Notes: generated by a model from the letters alone, not told the origin. Positions 24,201 through 35,846 are shown, counted from the first letter of the stretch. The stretch: 64,000 nucleotides of DNA from Oscheius onirici (GCA_932521025.1 OW051468.1:5208064-5272063); one strand, 5' to 3'. Translations and numbers: made by a program.

Positions 24201-24357
24201 TTTGAATAACCGAACCATCGATGTCTTCTGAATCTGCAAGAGAAACAACTTCTCCTTTCTCGAAAGGTCTTTTCTTTCCCTCTCGAGCTTTCGACTCAGC
24301 CTCGTGTTTTGCCCACACGGAAAACAGTGACGGCCTTTTAGTAGGCTTCGGCGGCAT
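21223..24357 (-). CDS. Unrecognised nuclear protein with AT-hook motifs (849 aa)
   Basis: Sixteen exons chain in one frame: 24357-24216, 24175-24094, 24064-23962, 23927-23901, 23823-23713, 23686-23477, 23437-22945, 22916-22788, 22749-22654, 22613-22491, 22448-22277, 22239-22063, 22031-21809, 21769-21656, 21613-21461, 21417-21223. I do not recognise the protein. The middle (residues about 430-600) has alternating hydrophobic strands (SPIRGVILCETLQISR, KNTVVVMSIGSE, ELHFIIAMG) that resemble the core of a helicase-like fold without its ATPase motifs. Two AT-hook cores follow near the C-terminus (KRKRGRPRKS near 690 and KRKRGRPLKK near 770), predicting binding to AT-rich DNA minor groove. A QKTITSMF stretch near 240 is a poor match to a PCNA-binding motif. 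Several introns are only 26-31 bp. A chromatin or repair role is a guess. Confidence 0.75.
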
Positions 24358-24604
24358 AGTTGATAGCTACAAACCATGGTCGTTTGAGTGAAAACATTTG
24401 TGAGAAAACCGATTAGAAGAAAAAGGGGAACTAATAAGATCTGGCAAGAATTTTTTCAAACTACGCGCGCTTTGGGTAACTAAATTGGCGCAAAGAAGAG
24501 AGTCGCGTTTCTTCACCGTTTCTTTTATCCTTTTTACTTTTTTTCTGCAGTAAAAGCTTCATTTTGTTTTTATTTTGACCAATTAACCAGTTTGCACTTT
24601 TAGA

Positions 24605-25210
24605 ATGGCAGAAAGTGACCTGCTAGCCACGGACAATCTGGAATCTCTGAAGGAGGGGGAGATTTTTGTTGACAAAAAAACAGGAAAGAAGTATCGTGTT
24701 CGTAAGACCATTCTTCCACATTATTCTTCTTCTGGGCCGCATGGTTTAGGTTAGTTTCGATTCTTTGTTCTATATTTGTTAGAAATTCAGGTGATCCCGA
24801 TGACAGAACATTGAGAAGACTTGAAGCTGACGTGATCATCCCAAATCGAATGAATACTCAAATTGAGAGGGTGGAATGTAATGAATCTTACATGAGTAAG
24901 CTCTTTATTCTTCTACAAAATCGGTTCACAGATCTCGTTAAATGTTTCCGAGCAGACGGGGCTGTAAAAGGATTGAACTCATGTAAGCCCGATTTAGCAG
25001 AATTCAATCGCTGCAAATACGAAAAGTGAACAATTTCACTGAGTTTCTACCATTTTGTTTAGATTCCACGACACAGCTTTTCGGGAACGAATGACAGAAG
25101 AATATCTTCGCGAAAGATCGAATGCACGAAAGACGGGGCTTTCAACGCGACAGCAGAAGCTCGAAGAATATCGAGACTGGAAGAAGAACCAGGACACAAA
25201 GTTCACATAG
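24605..25210 (+). CDS. CMC1-like mitochondrial cytochrome c oxidase assembly factor
   Basis: Four exons (24605-24749, 24791-24895, 24932-25025, 25063-25210; introns 36-41 bp) give 163 residues. The CMC1 core is clear: LRRLEADVIIPNRM, a twin CX9C layout (C(NESYMNLVK)C then C(KPDLAEFNR)C), and the family ending RMTEEYLRERSNARKTG. Such proteins are oxidised in the intermembrane space by Mia40 and help deliver copper to COX1 or stabilise it. The first about 55 residues are an extension compared with human CMC1. The ATG lies one base after a CACTTTTAG acceptor. TUT1 starts 131 bp downstream with its own acceptor, an operon-like arrangement. Confidence 0.9.
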
Positions 25211-25341
25211 ATTTTTTGTTTAGTTCAGTTTGTAGTCATTATAAATCGTTGTGCTTTTACGATATTGCTGTTCTTTCTCTGATGGATTGCCGCTCCGCCT
25301 ACTCTCATCGCTGCATGTGTGTTCTTCATGTTTTCAGAAAA

Positions 25342-27924
25342 ATGAGTAAATGTGATATTTGTGAGGTGGAGATTCCTCCCGGTGATGAGGCTAAGGAGTC
25401 GCATGAGGTTACAACTTCAATTCCGTTGATAACTCCTATTTTTAGAACGGAAAGCGTCATATTAAGCTCCGTGTTCAAAAAGAGGCCGCAGCCGACTTGG
25501 AGGAAAGTTCCGTTTTTGTCAAATGGAAGCCTAATCATCCTGTTACCAGTGAAGACTTGAATAGGATCTTCAGCAAGGTAAGCTTTGTTTTCTTGCTGTT
25601 ATTTTGTCTTGTTTTATTTATTTACCCACAAAAGTTTAGTACGGAGCCATCGAAAGAATTCTACATCGTGGGGAGCGATCCTTTGCAATTGTGGAATTTA
25701 CTGACAAGGATGCAGCCGCAAAAGCCATCAAAGTAGGCACGATCACGGTCAACGATGTCGTCTTAACGATCAAAAAGAGGAAGATTGAATTCACTCACCA
25801 GGAGGCCATCAAACCTCATATTGATGTAGATCAGGTATAATTTTCCGTCGGTTTTGTTAGCCACTGACTTGCAGATAACTTCTTCCATCAGCCTCGCTGG
25901 CAGTTTCAACGAACAAGCAGATGGTCTGATTCAGCTTATGGTTCAGTCTGAAAAGGAGATCCAGCGCCGTCTCCATTACATATCCCTGCTTCAGCATGGT
26001 CTTTCCGAGTATCTCTACAATTCCGAGGTTTTGATGTTTGGATCATCCATTACTGGAGTTGGAACTATTGACTCTGACATTGTAAGCGTATTTGACATTG
26101 TCCCCACTAATTCAACTTAGGATGCCACAGTATTTGTTGGAAATCCTCCGGATGCAATTCCTGAACTCTTGCGAGACAAATACACTCTGTTGACCTGTGA
26201 TCCGGCTCTTTTCAAGGGCAGAAAAATTGCCATGTGTGAGCTTCTTCGTCTAACTTGTGCTGGTGAGTCTCATTATAAATAGTAGAATCACATTTCCTCT
26301 TTTAGATCGAGTTCGACTTGTGAGCAAAATCATCAACGAGGTCAGAAAGACTGCGGGCTGGATTGGTCACCAGCGTCCCGTTCTAGATGCTCGTTGTCCT
26401 GTCGTCCGCTTCAACATCTTCAAATATGTCAGTTTTCTTCTATTTCTTCTCTAATTGTAAGAACTACTATTTAGTGCCTTATCGACCTATCCGTCGAGAA
26501 CAAACTTGGTGTTCGCAAATCGCTCTACCTGAAGACGCTGATTGATCGTGATGCCAGTGGAAATCTTCGGAGGATTCTCATTGCTTTCCGTTTCTGGGCT
26601 TTGTCCAACGGACTCTTCGAACCGCTGGCCAGTCAACACGTAAGCCTGTTTTCTGTTTTGAAACTCCTAAATTCAGGCTGGTCATTTCAACGCCTATATC
26701 TTGAATCTTCTCGTCATATACTATATGATGGATCGTCAGCTTCTTCCCAAGCTTCTCTTCACCCCTAACGGCGACTCTGTCGGATCCTGGAAGGTCGATT
26801 TCGAGATTCCCGAGTACAGTCTCTCCGAACTTGATCTTGCTAAATTGTTCAAGGTTTTTCTAGTTTACCTTGCTTTTTTAAACAAGTTCTTTAGGAATTG
26901 TTCATTTTCTGCATTGAATCATCGTTCTCCGAGTTTGTTTACGGTCCGAACACCTCCGTAAACACTTGCAAGTCAGACTTCCAAAAGACCCATCTCGCAG
27001 ATGAGGCATTCAAGGATTTCAAATTGGCTTGTTTGAATCTCCAGGATCCTCTCGAACTGTCTCACAATGTTGCTCAAAACGTTACGGAAAAGGCCCTCTC
27101 ACACATGAAAAAGCAGATGATGTTCGCGCTGTCTGCCATGAAAAAGACCAAATCGTATCTCTTAATTCCTATCTTCCATAACGGCAACTCTTTAGGTGTC
27201 TTCTGACCGACATTGTCTCCCTGTCCAGTAGACCGAATTCCGCCGCAGACACTCTGATAACCTCTGTCGATCATCACTTCCAGTTTCCGGCTGGAAATTT
27301 CAAAAATATACACGGTTTAAAGAAAGTTGTAATGGCCATTTTCGAGGAGGTGATGCTATGGGACGTCAAGGATCCGAATGAGCCAAATTTCAAGAGAATG
27401 AAGCTTCAAGAGGTTATTTTCTTTTCCATCATTTTCGTGATGCTTTTATTCTTTTCTCCTAAAAGCTGGAACTGTACAACTCCTCGATAATAGTGCCCTC
27501 TTCAGAATGAAAACGAGCTTCTGTGGCAGTCCGGTCTTTATGCCATCCGTTTCCCGCTCTGGATTGGTCGTCGTAACATCAAGAGAAAGATTCAGCGGCA
27601 GAATTCGGCTCTCAATGGAATCGAACTCGAAAAACAGGTTTTTTTTAACCACAATCTAGTTTTTAAAAAGAACAACTTACAGGTATCCGACGAGCTAGTA
27701 AAGAGTTACGCGAAAAACACTGAACTTGCTGTAGTCAAGGTCACCGTCCAAATTGAGAATTCCAATACTGCCTAGTATGTTTTAGTTCTCGTTCTTCTTC
27801 TCATTTGAAGTTCAGCTTCGGTCTAAAACGTGTCGAAGGATCTCCTGCTGATGTCACCAATGCTTTCCATTTCGTCTCCGTGCTGATCTCCAACAACTGG
27901 TCTCAAATCGTATCTATGATTTGA
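25342..27924 (+). CDS. U6 snRNA terminal uridylyltransferase / Star-PAP (TUT1)
   Basis: Thirteen exons give 671 residues: 25342-25407, 25446-25577, 25640-25834, 25875-26081, 26121-26262, 26306-26427, 26475-26639, 26677-26853, 26895-27154, 27196-27412, 27506-27637, 27683-27774, 27816-27924. Domain order matches TUT1: an N-terminal C2H2 matrin/U1-type zinc finger (CDICEVEIP then HENGKRH), an RRM (SVFVKWKPNHP, RSFAIVEFTDK), then a nucleotidyltransferase core with FGSS followed by the metal-binding pair SDID, and a PAP-associated region (LNLLVIYYMM). The enzyme adds uridines to the U6 snRNA 3' end, or poly(A) to selected mRNAs, in nuclear speckles. The SDID motif is split by an intron. Mitochondrial poly(A) polymerase is an alternative, but it lacks this zinc finger-RRM pair. 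Confidence 0.9.
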
Positions 27925-28512
27925 TTTTTCTTTTTTATTGTTTTTTTACCCGGTTTGTTACGCTTTTTATAATTTTAAACGAAGAAAATGATTGAAAACT
28001 TTCATTCTGATTTATGCTTTGCCACCAGACAAGCGACAGAAGAATAAGACAAAGTTTCCGACTGGGAAGACTGCACTAGGTACGACGGTTGCTTCTACTG
28101 GCCCAGAATTTACTATTCCAGACCTAAAAAAACAAAATTGCGTTGGAATCCATGTTCCGAACCGCCATGTTTACCCGTCCACTTTTCGTGAACATAGCAG
28201 CTGTCCACTACAGCTGATTCTTCTCCCAGCCCCATTCGGGAAATTTCTATCAGTTTCGAAAGAAACACAGTCACCGATCCATATCAGTTCATGGATCTTT
28301 TTCTTCTCTTCTTTTCGCATTGACAACCGACGGCTCTGTTTACTTGGAGTCTTTTTTTTCTGGTTAGATACAGTTCGAGCCAGAAAACAACTTCTGGTCC
28401 TGTGTTTCCGCGCCATCTGATCACGCAAAAATCGATCGATTGAGTTGACGATTGACCCGACAGTCTCGATTTATTACTTTTGTTTCCTTTTTAGTCGTTT
28501 CTTTCCAGAAAC
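27925..28512. other. Intergenic between TUT1 and the F-box gene
   Basis: 588 bp without a gene I can support. A plus-strand open frame at 27992-28420 lacks an ATG, has no coding look and matches nothing I know. A TTTCTTTCCAG acceptor at 28498-28508 precedes the F-box start codon. Confidence 0.4.
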
Positions 28513-30520
28513 ATGGGGAATTTCATCTCGAATCAGGAGGAGGAAGAGGATTTCTACTACGACATCATCAGCCATTGGAACCATCTTCAACCGAAACTGG
28601 TACGCCTTATATGAGTTGGTTAAACAGTTTTTAGGAGAACCATGAACTTTTTGATCTGACAGAACTGTCTCAGGAAGTGGTATGGAAGATTCTAGACAAG
28701 ATCGATTACACTGATTATGCCGTGTTGGAAGAGACGAGCAGGAGTCTAGCTATCGCTTGTAATGCAAGGAAGTTTAGACGACCCTTTTTGGTTCCGACAA
28801 TCTACATAAACAAGGTAAGAAAAGTGATTCATTGGGACCATTCCCAACCACAATTTCTCTTTCTTTTGCCGGACAGGAAATATGCCCATCAACTCGTAAC
28901 CCCAGTCATTTTGGGGTTACGGTAGGATACAAAGGCGTATTAACAGTTGGTGCGCACACAAAAGTTCCCGGTCGAAATTCCCATGAGCTCGTGGTTCATG
29001 GAATCCTGATGTAGGATTCAAATTTTTTGAGAAGAGCCAAGGAAAAGAGACTGAAGACTCGATTCTTTGCAGAAGACGGTAAAGCTTTCTCCAGACTACT
29101 ACGAAAGTTGCCATCCTCGAATTCCTTGGCATGCGGCTGTCAGCGACGCCGTCAGAATCAAAGCTGACACTGTCAACATCACCGTGAGTTACATTCATTC
29201 GACATCACAGTGTTCGACATTCAGTACAGAGCAAATAGTGGTCGTATACAGGCAGTTTCGAAACTCTTTGAAGAGAACAAAACATCGGCTAAAGCTCTTA
29301 ATCTGCATGAGCATATTCTGTTTGGTCCGGCTGATCTTGACCGACTGATTAAAAGTCTAAGAATCAGCCATCTGGACTGTCGACAGTTTCTGCCAAAAGA
29401 GTTTTTCCAGTCTTCTGTTCTTCAGAATGTAAGGCCTGTTCTAGACGTGACATAATCGTAATTCAGTTGAATACTATGACGTTGAACAGCAGTGGTTGTA
29501 CGGATGACGAGGTTGTCAAACTGAAAATGGACTACATGTACATGACCAACGACTTTATTACAGCTAGAGGACTCAACAGATTTCTGAAGGTGGGTCTTGA
29601 AGTGAGCCTCCCTATTAAGTCGTCTATGTGTATTTTTCTCAAGTTAATTAAGAATGTAAACTTTTAGCAATGGAAGAAGCAAGAACGTGAAATTTGTGTG
29701 GTAGACATCGAATTCGACAGTTCTTGGGGCACCCGTGATTTCGAAGTTATTCTGGAAGGACTAGAAGTGAATCCCATCTGGACACCGACTGATCATTCCA
29801 ATTCTCTGATCTCGTGTATACCGCTCGAAGAGTACCATCCGATGAAGACTGGAGATCCGGAACATCTCTACTCGATGTGCAGAAGCGACAATATCGGGAA
29901 GATTCAATTGATTCGATTGAGACAAAGCCGATTCGAAGTCTTTTACACACACTGCGAGTCCGCCTTTCTATTGAGTTATTTGGATGACGACCAGTACTAT
30001 ACTGTCACTGGACGGTAACCTATGAATCCGATGAAGTGTAACTGGACGTCTTACAGGTGCATGTATTGCGAGACCGAGTTTTGTGCTCACAGACGAAGAT
30101 TTTCGACTCAGCGCCTCAAAAATGCTTCCCCCAATTTTTACAAGAAGATGATCAGTGGAGTTGTGGTGAGTAGTCGAAAATTTGTAGTAGCACATTGAAC
30201 GAGTCGAAGACTAACTGTGAACAGTTATTTGAATCCAGATGTTATGTCTGAAGCCTCAGATTCATCTGCTCAGCAAGAAATTGTGAATCGGGAAAACTGC
30301 TTCTAACCAGGAGGTTTTTGATCTCTACTAACGTCAATTTCAGTATTTCGGTAACATCTTCGCATTGGCTCGTACCTCTCAACTCTTGCTGGGAGCTCCA
30401 TCTGTTCCAGTCCAGCCAATTGACCAATATCATTATGACCGTTACATCCAAGAACACAGACCAGAATCGAAACTGGATCGTCTTCTCTTGGACATACAAC
30501 TAGTCTTTTTCAATTGTTAA
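28513..30520 (+). CDS. F-box protein of unknown target specificity (445 aa)
   Basis: Exons 28513-28599, 28635-28814, 29073-29183, 29225-29428, 29467-29589, 29668-30014, 30057-30165 and 30344-30520 close in one frame. An N-terminal F-box is visible at residues about 33-75 (LFDLTELSQEVVWKILDKID, then DYAVLEETSRSL), which would dock SKP1 in an SCF ubiquitin ligase. The remaining roughly 370 residues have no repeats (no WD40, LRR or Kelch) and I do not recognise them; they resemble the variable worm F-box C-terminal regions that bind substrates. Cysteines in CMYCETEFCAH near residue 352 could bind a metal. Intron 28815-29072 (258 bp) is large for this genome and carries a short hairpin (GTAACCCC/GGGGTTAC at 28896-28920). 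The last intron could instead include a small exon at 30239-30286. Confidence 0.75.
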
Positions 30521-30698
30521 CGGGTAGAACAATAAATATTCTATTCTCTGATCTCCCAAAAGGCACGCGATTTTTTTCACCGCCCAAAACAGCTTGTTGT
30601 TTTTTTATTGAAAGCGTTCTGTTTATTTAAGTGATCTTTCTTCCCTCTCGGCGAAAGAACACGTTCCCTCGCCTCTACTTGCTAATTAGCCAGCCGTT

Positions 30699-31468
30699 CG
30701 TCCTTCTTTCCTAATCGTTCCTCTTAAAGGGGCAGTCCCCACCCCCCGCCCGATGACGCTCAAGCCATACGCTGTACCAGGAGTGGTATGAGGCGCCGCC
30801 GTCCGATCTGACAAGTCAGACCACATTGAGCTCGGTTAGTACCGATTTTCAAGAGGTTTCGGGTTCGAATCCTTTCGGCTGAAAACCTTTTTTCTTTTTA
30901 CATTTTGATAGGAAAACGTGTTTTTAGTTATTTGCACCCCTATTTTCTAATTTTCCAAAGCAATTTCGCCATTTTTGCAAAACCTCGCAAAGCTCGTTGT
31001 CAGATTGAAAAATGGCTGTGAATATTGAGTACGCAGCTACTAGGCGAAGAATAATTTGTAATGTTTTGCGATGTTCTGTAAAAATGTAGCCCTCGATCTC
31101 CTCTTCAACTTTGCAGAACATCACAAATCTCGAAAACCTTTTCTTCAGAATGCAAATGACGATGGAAGTGCGGGGTGTATGCGCAGGAGCAAAAATGGCG
31201 GAATTGCTTTGGAAAATTAGAAAATAGGGGTGCTAATAGCTAAAAACACGTTTTCCTATCAAAATGTAAAAAGAAAAAAGGTTTTCAGCCGAAAGGATTC
31301 GAACCCGAAACCTCTTGAAAATCGGTACTAACCGAGCTCATTGTTGTCTGACTTGCCAGATCGGATGGCGGCGCCTCATACCACTCCTGGTACAGCGTTT
31401 GGCTTGAGCGTCATCGGGCGGGGGGTGGGGACTGTCCCTTTAAGAGGAACGATTAGGAAAGAAGGACG
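30699..31468. mobile_element. 770-bp fold-back element with tRNA-like arms (element A)
   Basis: Two 280-bp arms (30699-30978 and 31189-31468) are inverted copies differing at only about ten positions. Each arm contains a GGCGCCGCC block and a tRNA-like unit with pol III promoter boxes: A-box-like TGAGCTCGGTTAGTACC (30827-30843) and B-box GGGTTCGAATCC (30861-30872), followed by a T-rich terminator (TTTTTTCTTTTT). The mirror copies are at 31295-31306 (B) and 31324-31340 (A). The units point inward, so transcription would converge. The 210-bp centre is itself a weaker palindrome with the core GATGTTCTGTAAA at 31070-31082 and its complement near 31111-31122. No open frame. Flanking target duplications were not found. 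Confidence 0.85.
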
Positions 31469-33389
31469 GTTTTCTGAGGGAGGTCTAAGTGCACCTGCGC
31501 CAGCTGCGCGACTTCCATCGACGGGTCGGTTGTCCCCGACCACCCTTTTGCTTACTCTCTGCTGAGGCCTCAGTGACGCAACTGTCCGCTAGGTCGAGTC
31601 TCTCTTCTTCCTTTCTTCTGATAGCCATGTATATTCCCGTAGCTGTTGAATAAGGCGCGTGATGTCAAGCATGAAAAATTGGCGACCACCCACTGAGACT
31701 AATTTGCAAAATTGACCAGCTTGCACCCACGCCTTTCCTCGTTTACAATCTTATTCAGAAATAGTTTGCGCATCTTTGTAATATTTGACTCTCACCATAT
31801 CTGTTTGAGAGATGACTAGTTGTCCGATCAACTTAGAAAAATGTTCTCTGTATCCGCTGCTTTTTGGAAACAGAGTTTATGTGTCCAACCCATCAGTTTT
31901 GTGCTTTCTCTAACCTGACAAATATACTAATTGTTTTTTTCTTCGAATGTGATATTGACGAACAACCAAAAGTCGTCACCCAGGAAGATAATTTTAGCCT
32001 GCAATTTTCTCGCTATGTTGAGTCAGCTTCCAGGAAGTACGCGCGCCTGGACCACCTGGCCCCCGTATTCAATAGAATCTGTGGTCTTGGAACTAATTGT
32101 TCAGCTGGCTCAGTTCCCACCACTCAATTGATTGTTTGGCCAATGATCTTACCCTATATTTTTCGATTTTTTTTAAGAGGAACGATTCCTCTCGAGCTGT
32201 CTCTTCTCCTGTCGCTCGTAATTTGAGCCGTTTGACCGCCCTTAGAAGTGAGTGTAAAAAGCAGCCGAAGAGCGTGCAAAAGTGTTTGGCAGACTGTCCA
32301 GCGTCTTCCCACGGATCGGTTCCTATTTCCGTTCAATTCCATCCCGTATCGGGTTTACGATGTCGTAACGTAGACGCACAGTCGTGAGAGCATCCTTGTA
32401 GGCCAGACCAATCAGCTGTTCCAAAGGTTCATTATGGTTCAAAGGGTCATCGACCCGGGAATCAAAAGAGTGTCACATGTTCCACGCGGGCCAAATGGTC
32501 CAAAGAATCAGCTGTCTTTGAGTGCACAGACGGTGGTCGTGCCAGGCCGTCTCTTTCCTCTCTACTGATAACCATTCCACTTTTCCAAAGATTTAGCCCC
32601 ACGTGATCTCGCAGACCGATTGATCTTGTCCCATTGCCGCAAGAGAAAGAGTCGATTTCGACCTGTCCTCCGCCACCAGCTGGTCTTGGACAAAGGTCAC
32701 TTCCTCCTTTACAGCCAGTTTCCCACAGTCTGTTGTCTATCTGTGGCTATTGCTGACAATCAATGACTCGTGTTCTGAAGAAGTCAGAAATGACTGTTTG
32801 ACTGTGTCAAGAAAAATCTTTTGATGTTAAGAGACGCATTGCATCAGCTGGTCGATAAGACCTTCTCTCGTACTATTGCTCGTGAGAATTCACATGTCGT
32901 GTCTGAAAATTGCCGGCCATAAACAATCAAGTCAATCGGTGCATATATACATGAGAATCTTTTAGTTTTTCAGACAGTCTCAGGTCTGTTACGTCAGTTC
33001 CTCATCGAATTAGTCTCTTATCGCCAGTTCACACCCTCGCTCCAACTCTTATCTTAACCTCAAAACAAGCCGTGTTCGCCTCGGCCCATGCAGGGACCCT
33101 GGTCCGCAAACATCCCTCCCGTCGTACTACATAGGCCGTCACGAGCGAGTCTATAGGTTCTGCTCTCGGGTTCAAAAGTTCCTCATTTTAGGCAAGAACT
33201 GGTATTTCAGACAGTCGTATGTTACAACCAAACTCCTACTTTCCTTAACCCTCTTGTTTACGTTCACTTTCAAAGTTGTATCAGCTGCTCATTGAACTTC
33301 TCATTTTGTTCTACTTTGTTCCGTTACCGACCTTGTCTCTCTCAAGTGATCTTTGAAACTGATGCTTTTTAGAGAACAGACGGTGGCAG
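31469..33389. other. Intergenic, about 1.9 kb
   Basis: I see no supportable gene. Open frames here are short, unspliced and not protein-like. Base composition is mixed, without long repeats. A CTTTTTAG acceptor at 33365-33372 leads the next small gene. Confidence 0.4.
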
Positions 33390-33647
33390 ATGGCCACAAC
33401 ACACGTGGAGCAGTTTCACCAAATGAAGACGGAACTGCTGAAAGAGCACGAGTCGGCTGTGGGACGAGTCGTGGATCGGGATGCCTGGGAGAAGGTTTTT
33501 GCTTATTCTCAGTCTCTTGATCTGTTGTGATTAAAGGCCATGGAAGACTACTACCACATGAGAGATCTGTCGTCTTCTACGGAACGAAAGCCGGCCGTTT
33601 ATTCTTATTATGTGGAGAAACTTCGTGACGAGAAGGGACTCTGGTAA
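33390..33647 (+). CDS. Small helical protein, 71 aa, unknown
   Basis: Two exons (33390-33494, 33537-33647) separated by a 42-bp intron read as one 71-residue protein rich in charged helix-forming residues (HVEQFHQMKTELLKEHESAV, then AWEKAMEDYYHMRDLS, ending KLRDEKGLW). There is no signal peptide or membrane span, and I do not recognise a family. An acceptor (CTTTTTAG) sits 17 bases before the ATG, the usual arrangement for expressed genes in this window. Codon usage and the clean intron argue that it is real. Confidence 0.6.
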
Positions 33648-33701
33648 AACCGTCTGCATGTTGTACATAAGACCTATTTGTACAAAATGAATCAATTTCT
33701 A

Positions 33702-34901
33702 TCACTGTGAGCGTGGGAGACAGTAATTGTGTTGACCGAGGTGCTGACTCTTTGCGAAAAGAACTGCCGCCGAGAGAGGACAGCCCTGACCTGAAGACTG
33801 TTTGTGGTATCGGGGAGGTACACAAACCTCGCGATTGAAGGCCAGATAGACATATGAGTTGGCTGAGGCGTCGAGGATGATCATAAAAGCACTGATTGAA
33901 AAGAAGTTTTCAGCTCCCGTTCGGATATTCGACTGGATGATGGAGGGCAAGAAGCGTACAGAGGTCCACGCTAGCAGATGAAACATTGAGATAAGGAAGA
34001 ATTGGATCGCGTAGCTGAATCTTTGAATTCTCGTACTTTACAAGATCCCCAAGGCCCAAAAATGTGAACTTACGTCAATTCACTTTTCCGCTTGTTCACA
34101 GACTGCAATCCCGTTGAATGTCGATGCACGTAGACGAGAATCTGCAATAGTCATGAGAATGCACTCGTCTGAGCTCTCCATACCACAGAATAACAAAAGA
34201 TGGCCGTTGCTGAAGTGAAGAGATTGGTTGGAAAAGCCAAATATACATTGGAATAGTTGGTCACGTTGGGAAATGTCTCGAAGCCGTAACCCAAACGACT
34301 TGGGTCGAGGGACATGCGGCAGCAGGGAAGAAACTCCTGTTGGATGAGAGTATGGATGGTAGCACATGGAACCAATAGGAACGGAGCCAGGAATCGGAGA
34401 ACTTTGTATGTGAAAATATTCGACTTCGAGAGGCAAATGACAACCATTCTGGGATGTTTAGATTTTTCTTTGATGATACTAGGACCAGTCTAACCTGTTG
34501 ACAGCCATAAGGATCTGAAGAAACGAAGTACCGTACCAGCAGTTGTTGATAATAAAACCAATTACATTACTAAACAGTTCTCCTCGTTTTCCAGGCCAGA
34601 TCCAATTCTAAAAGAATCTTTTTTAACTCTCGAGGTTAGCCTACATCGAGAATGATAGATGGCACCAGAAAAATGAAGTACATACTGATCCAAACAATAT
34701 CAGAGGAGATATTGGCCAGGGAAATCAGATAGACTGGTGATTTCCTGAAACATTCTCTTCGTTTCTTTGAAGACACTCTTTCCTTTGAACGACGGCCAGA
34801 TTGAAGACGGCGATGAATGTCAAAAGACAGGCTGTCAAAGCTACGGCACAGAGAATTCCCATGGCAAAACCGATGAATGTTTTCGGTGTGCAGTCGATCA
34901 T
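33702..34901 (-). CDS. 7TM receptor of nematode serpentine type (Srx-like), one junction unresolved
   Basis: Exons 34901-34777, 34744-34645, 34607-34495, 34448-34184, 34141-34073, 34020-33702 (introns 32-52 bp). Seven hydrophobic stretches can be followed: TM1 FIGFAMGILCAVALTACLL, TM2 VYLISLANISSDIVWISMY, TM3 ending LQILMAVNRMVVICLS (DRY-region equivalent), TM4 LAPFLLVPC, TM5 LFTSATAIFCYSV, TM6 FFLISMFHLLAW, TM7 ISAFMIILDASANSYVYLAF. The TM3 motif with Asn-Arg and the TM7 Asn-Ser-Tyr fit worm chemoreceptors of the Srx/Srt sort. The junction 34073/34020 is out of phase by one, so the gene may carry a lesion or use a very short unusual intron. Start preceded by a CTCTTCAG acceptor. Confidence 0.75.
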
Positions 34902-35563
34902 TTTTCTGTTCTGAAGAGGTTTTACTGTTTGTCATATAGTTTCGAAAAGGAGGTAAAACTTATAAGTAAGCTACTTTTTTCATGCAGTCGAACGAATAAG
35001 GATGAGTACAAGCAATCAGAGGTTCACGGTCAGCTGCCCTATTTGCATGACTTCGGATGGGAACCTACTCTACGACGTGTGATAATGCTCCTGATCTAGG
35101 AAAAAAGCACGGCTAATTCTGGAAAGCTACTTCTATTCGAGTAACGGTGGGCAAGTTAAAGATCAAACACGGGGGTATAATTGAATATTCTCGTGTCGAA
35201 ATAGAATAAACTTCTGTTGTAACAGCTCAATAAAGGTCAAACTATGTTCGAAGGTGGAAGAAAGAGACGGAGTGTGCAACAGCTAGACTCGGACTGCATT
35301 TACAGATTTATTCTCCGAAGAGTAGACGTGAATGAGCAATTGCTTCGGCAATCTCTCCCTCAGTTGTTGAAAATGTCCTAGAAAGTCTAATTCAATTCGA
35401 CCAGGATTCCGGTCTGCCAGGCGTACTCGATGATGGCCATGTCCCTGAGATCTTCCTCATCTTCATCACAATTTCCACTGTGTACATGACGGCTCAGCTA
35501 CTCCCATCGAATGAAGCAGACAATGAGAACGGATGCTGTGCAATCGAAGTTTGACATCCACAT
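34902..35563. other. Intergenic
   Basis: About 660 bp between the receptor and the next coding fragment. No gene, repeat or structured element recognised. Confidence 0.35.
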
Positions 35564-35846
35564 TCATTGGACGGTAGTTCTCTGGCGGATCGGCATCTTG
35601 TCGAACACGGCGGATGGATTCTCCTGAAAACGAGAGAGTTTAGATTATAAAATTCTTACCTCATAGGAATCAAAAAATGCTTTACGCCTTTCCTGGAAGT
35701 AGTAATTGTCCTTTTGATTGACATTGTTCCGTAGTTTTTTACGCTTGATCGTTGTTCTCTTCGGCAACCCATTGTAGACTTTGGTTTTCAAGTCCTCTTT
35801 TATCCAAGATTGAGCTCTTTCAAGGTGTATCGGCCGATTTCTTCAA
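35564..35846 (-). CDS. Coding fragment, two exons of an unknown basic protein
   Basis: An exon at about 35846-35660 reads as a basic, helix-rich segment (PIHLERAQSWIKEDLKTKVY, then LPKRTTIKRKKLRNN, QERRKAFFDSYE) and splices through a clean 36-bp intron to 35623-35564, ending MPIRQRTTVQ and a stop. Upstream exons were not found: the region 35850-36400 has no matching frame. It is either the 3' end of a gene with a distant 5' part or a relic. Family not recognised. Confidence 0.45.

Noticed and set aside
27992-28420. 142-residue plus-strand open frame
   Set aside because: Begins on TTG, has no splice sites, acceptor or recognisable domain; treated as chance.
30816-30884. A genuine tRNA gene in element A
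   Set aside because: Promoter boxes are good, but I cannot pair a 7-bp acceptor stem or a normal anticodon arm; better described as tRNA-like.
31864-32226. 120-residue plus-strand open frame downstream of element A
   Set aside because: Hydrophobic but irregular, no ATG context or homolog recognised, no introns.
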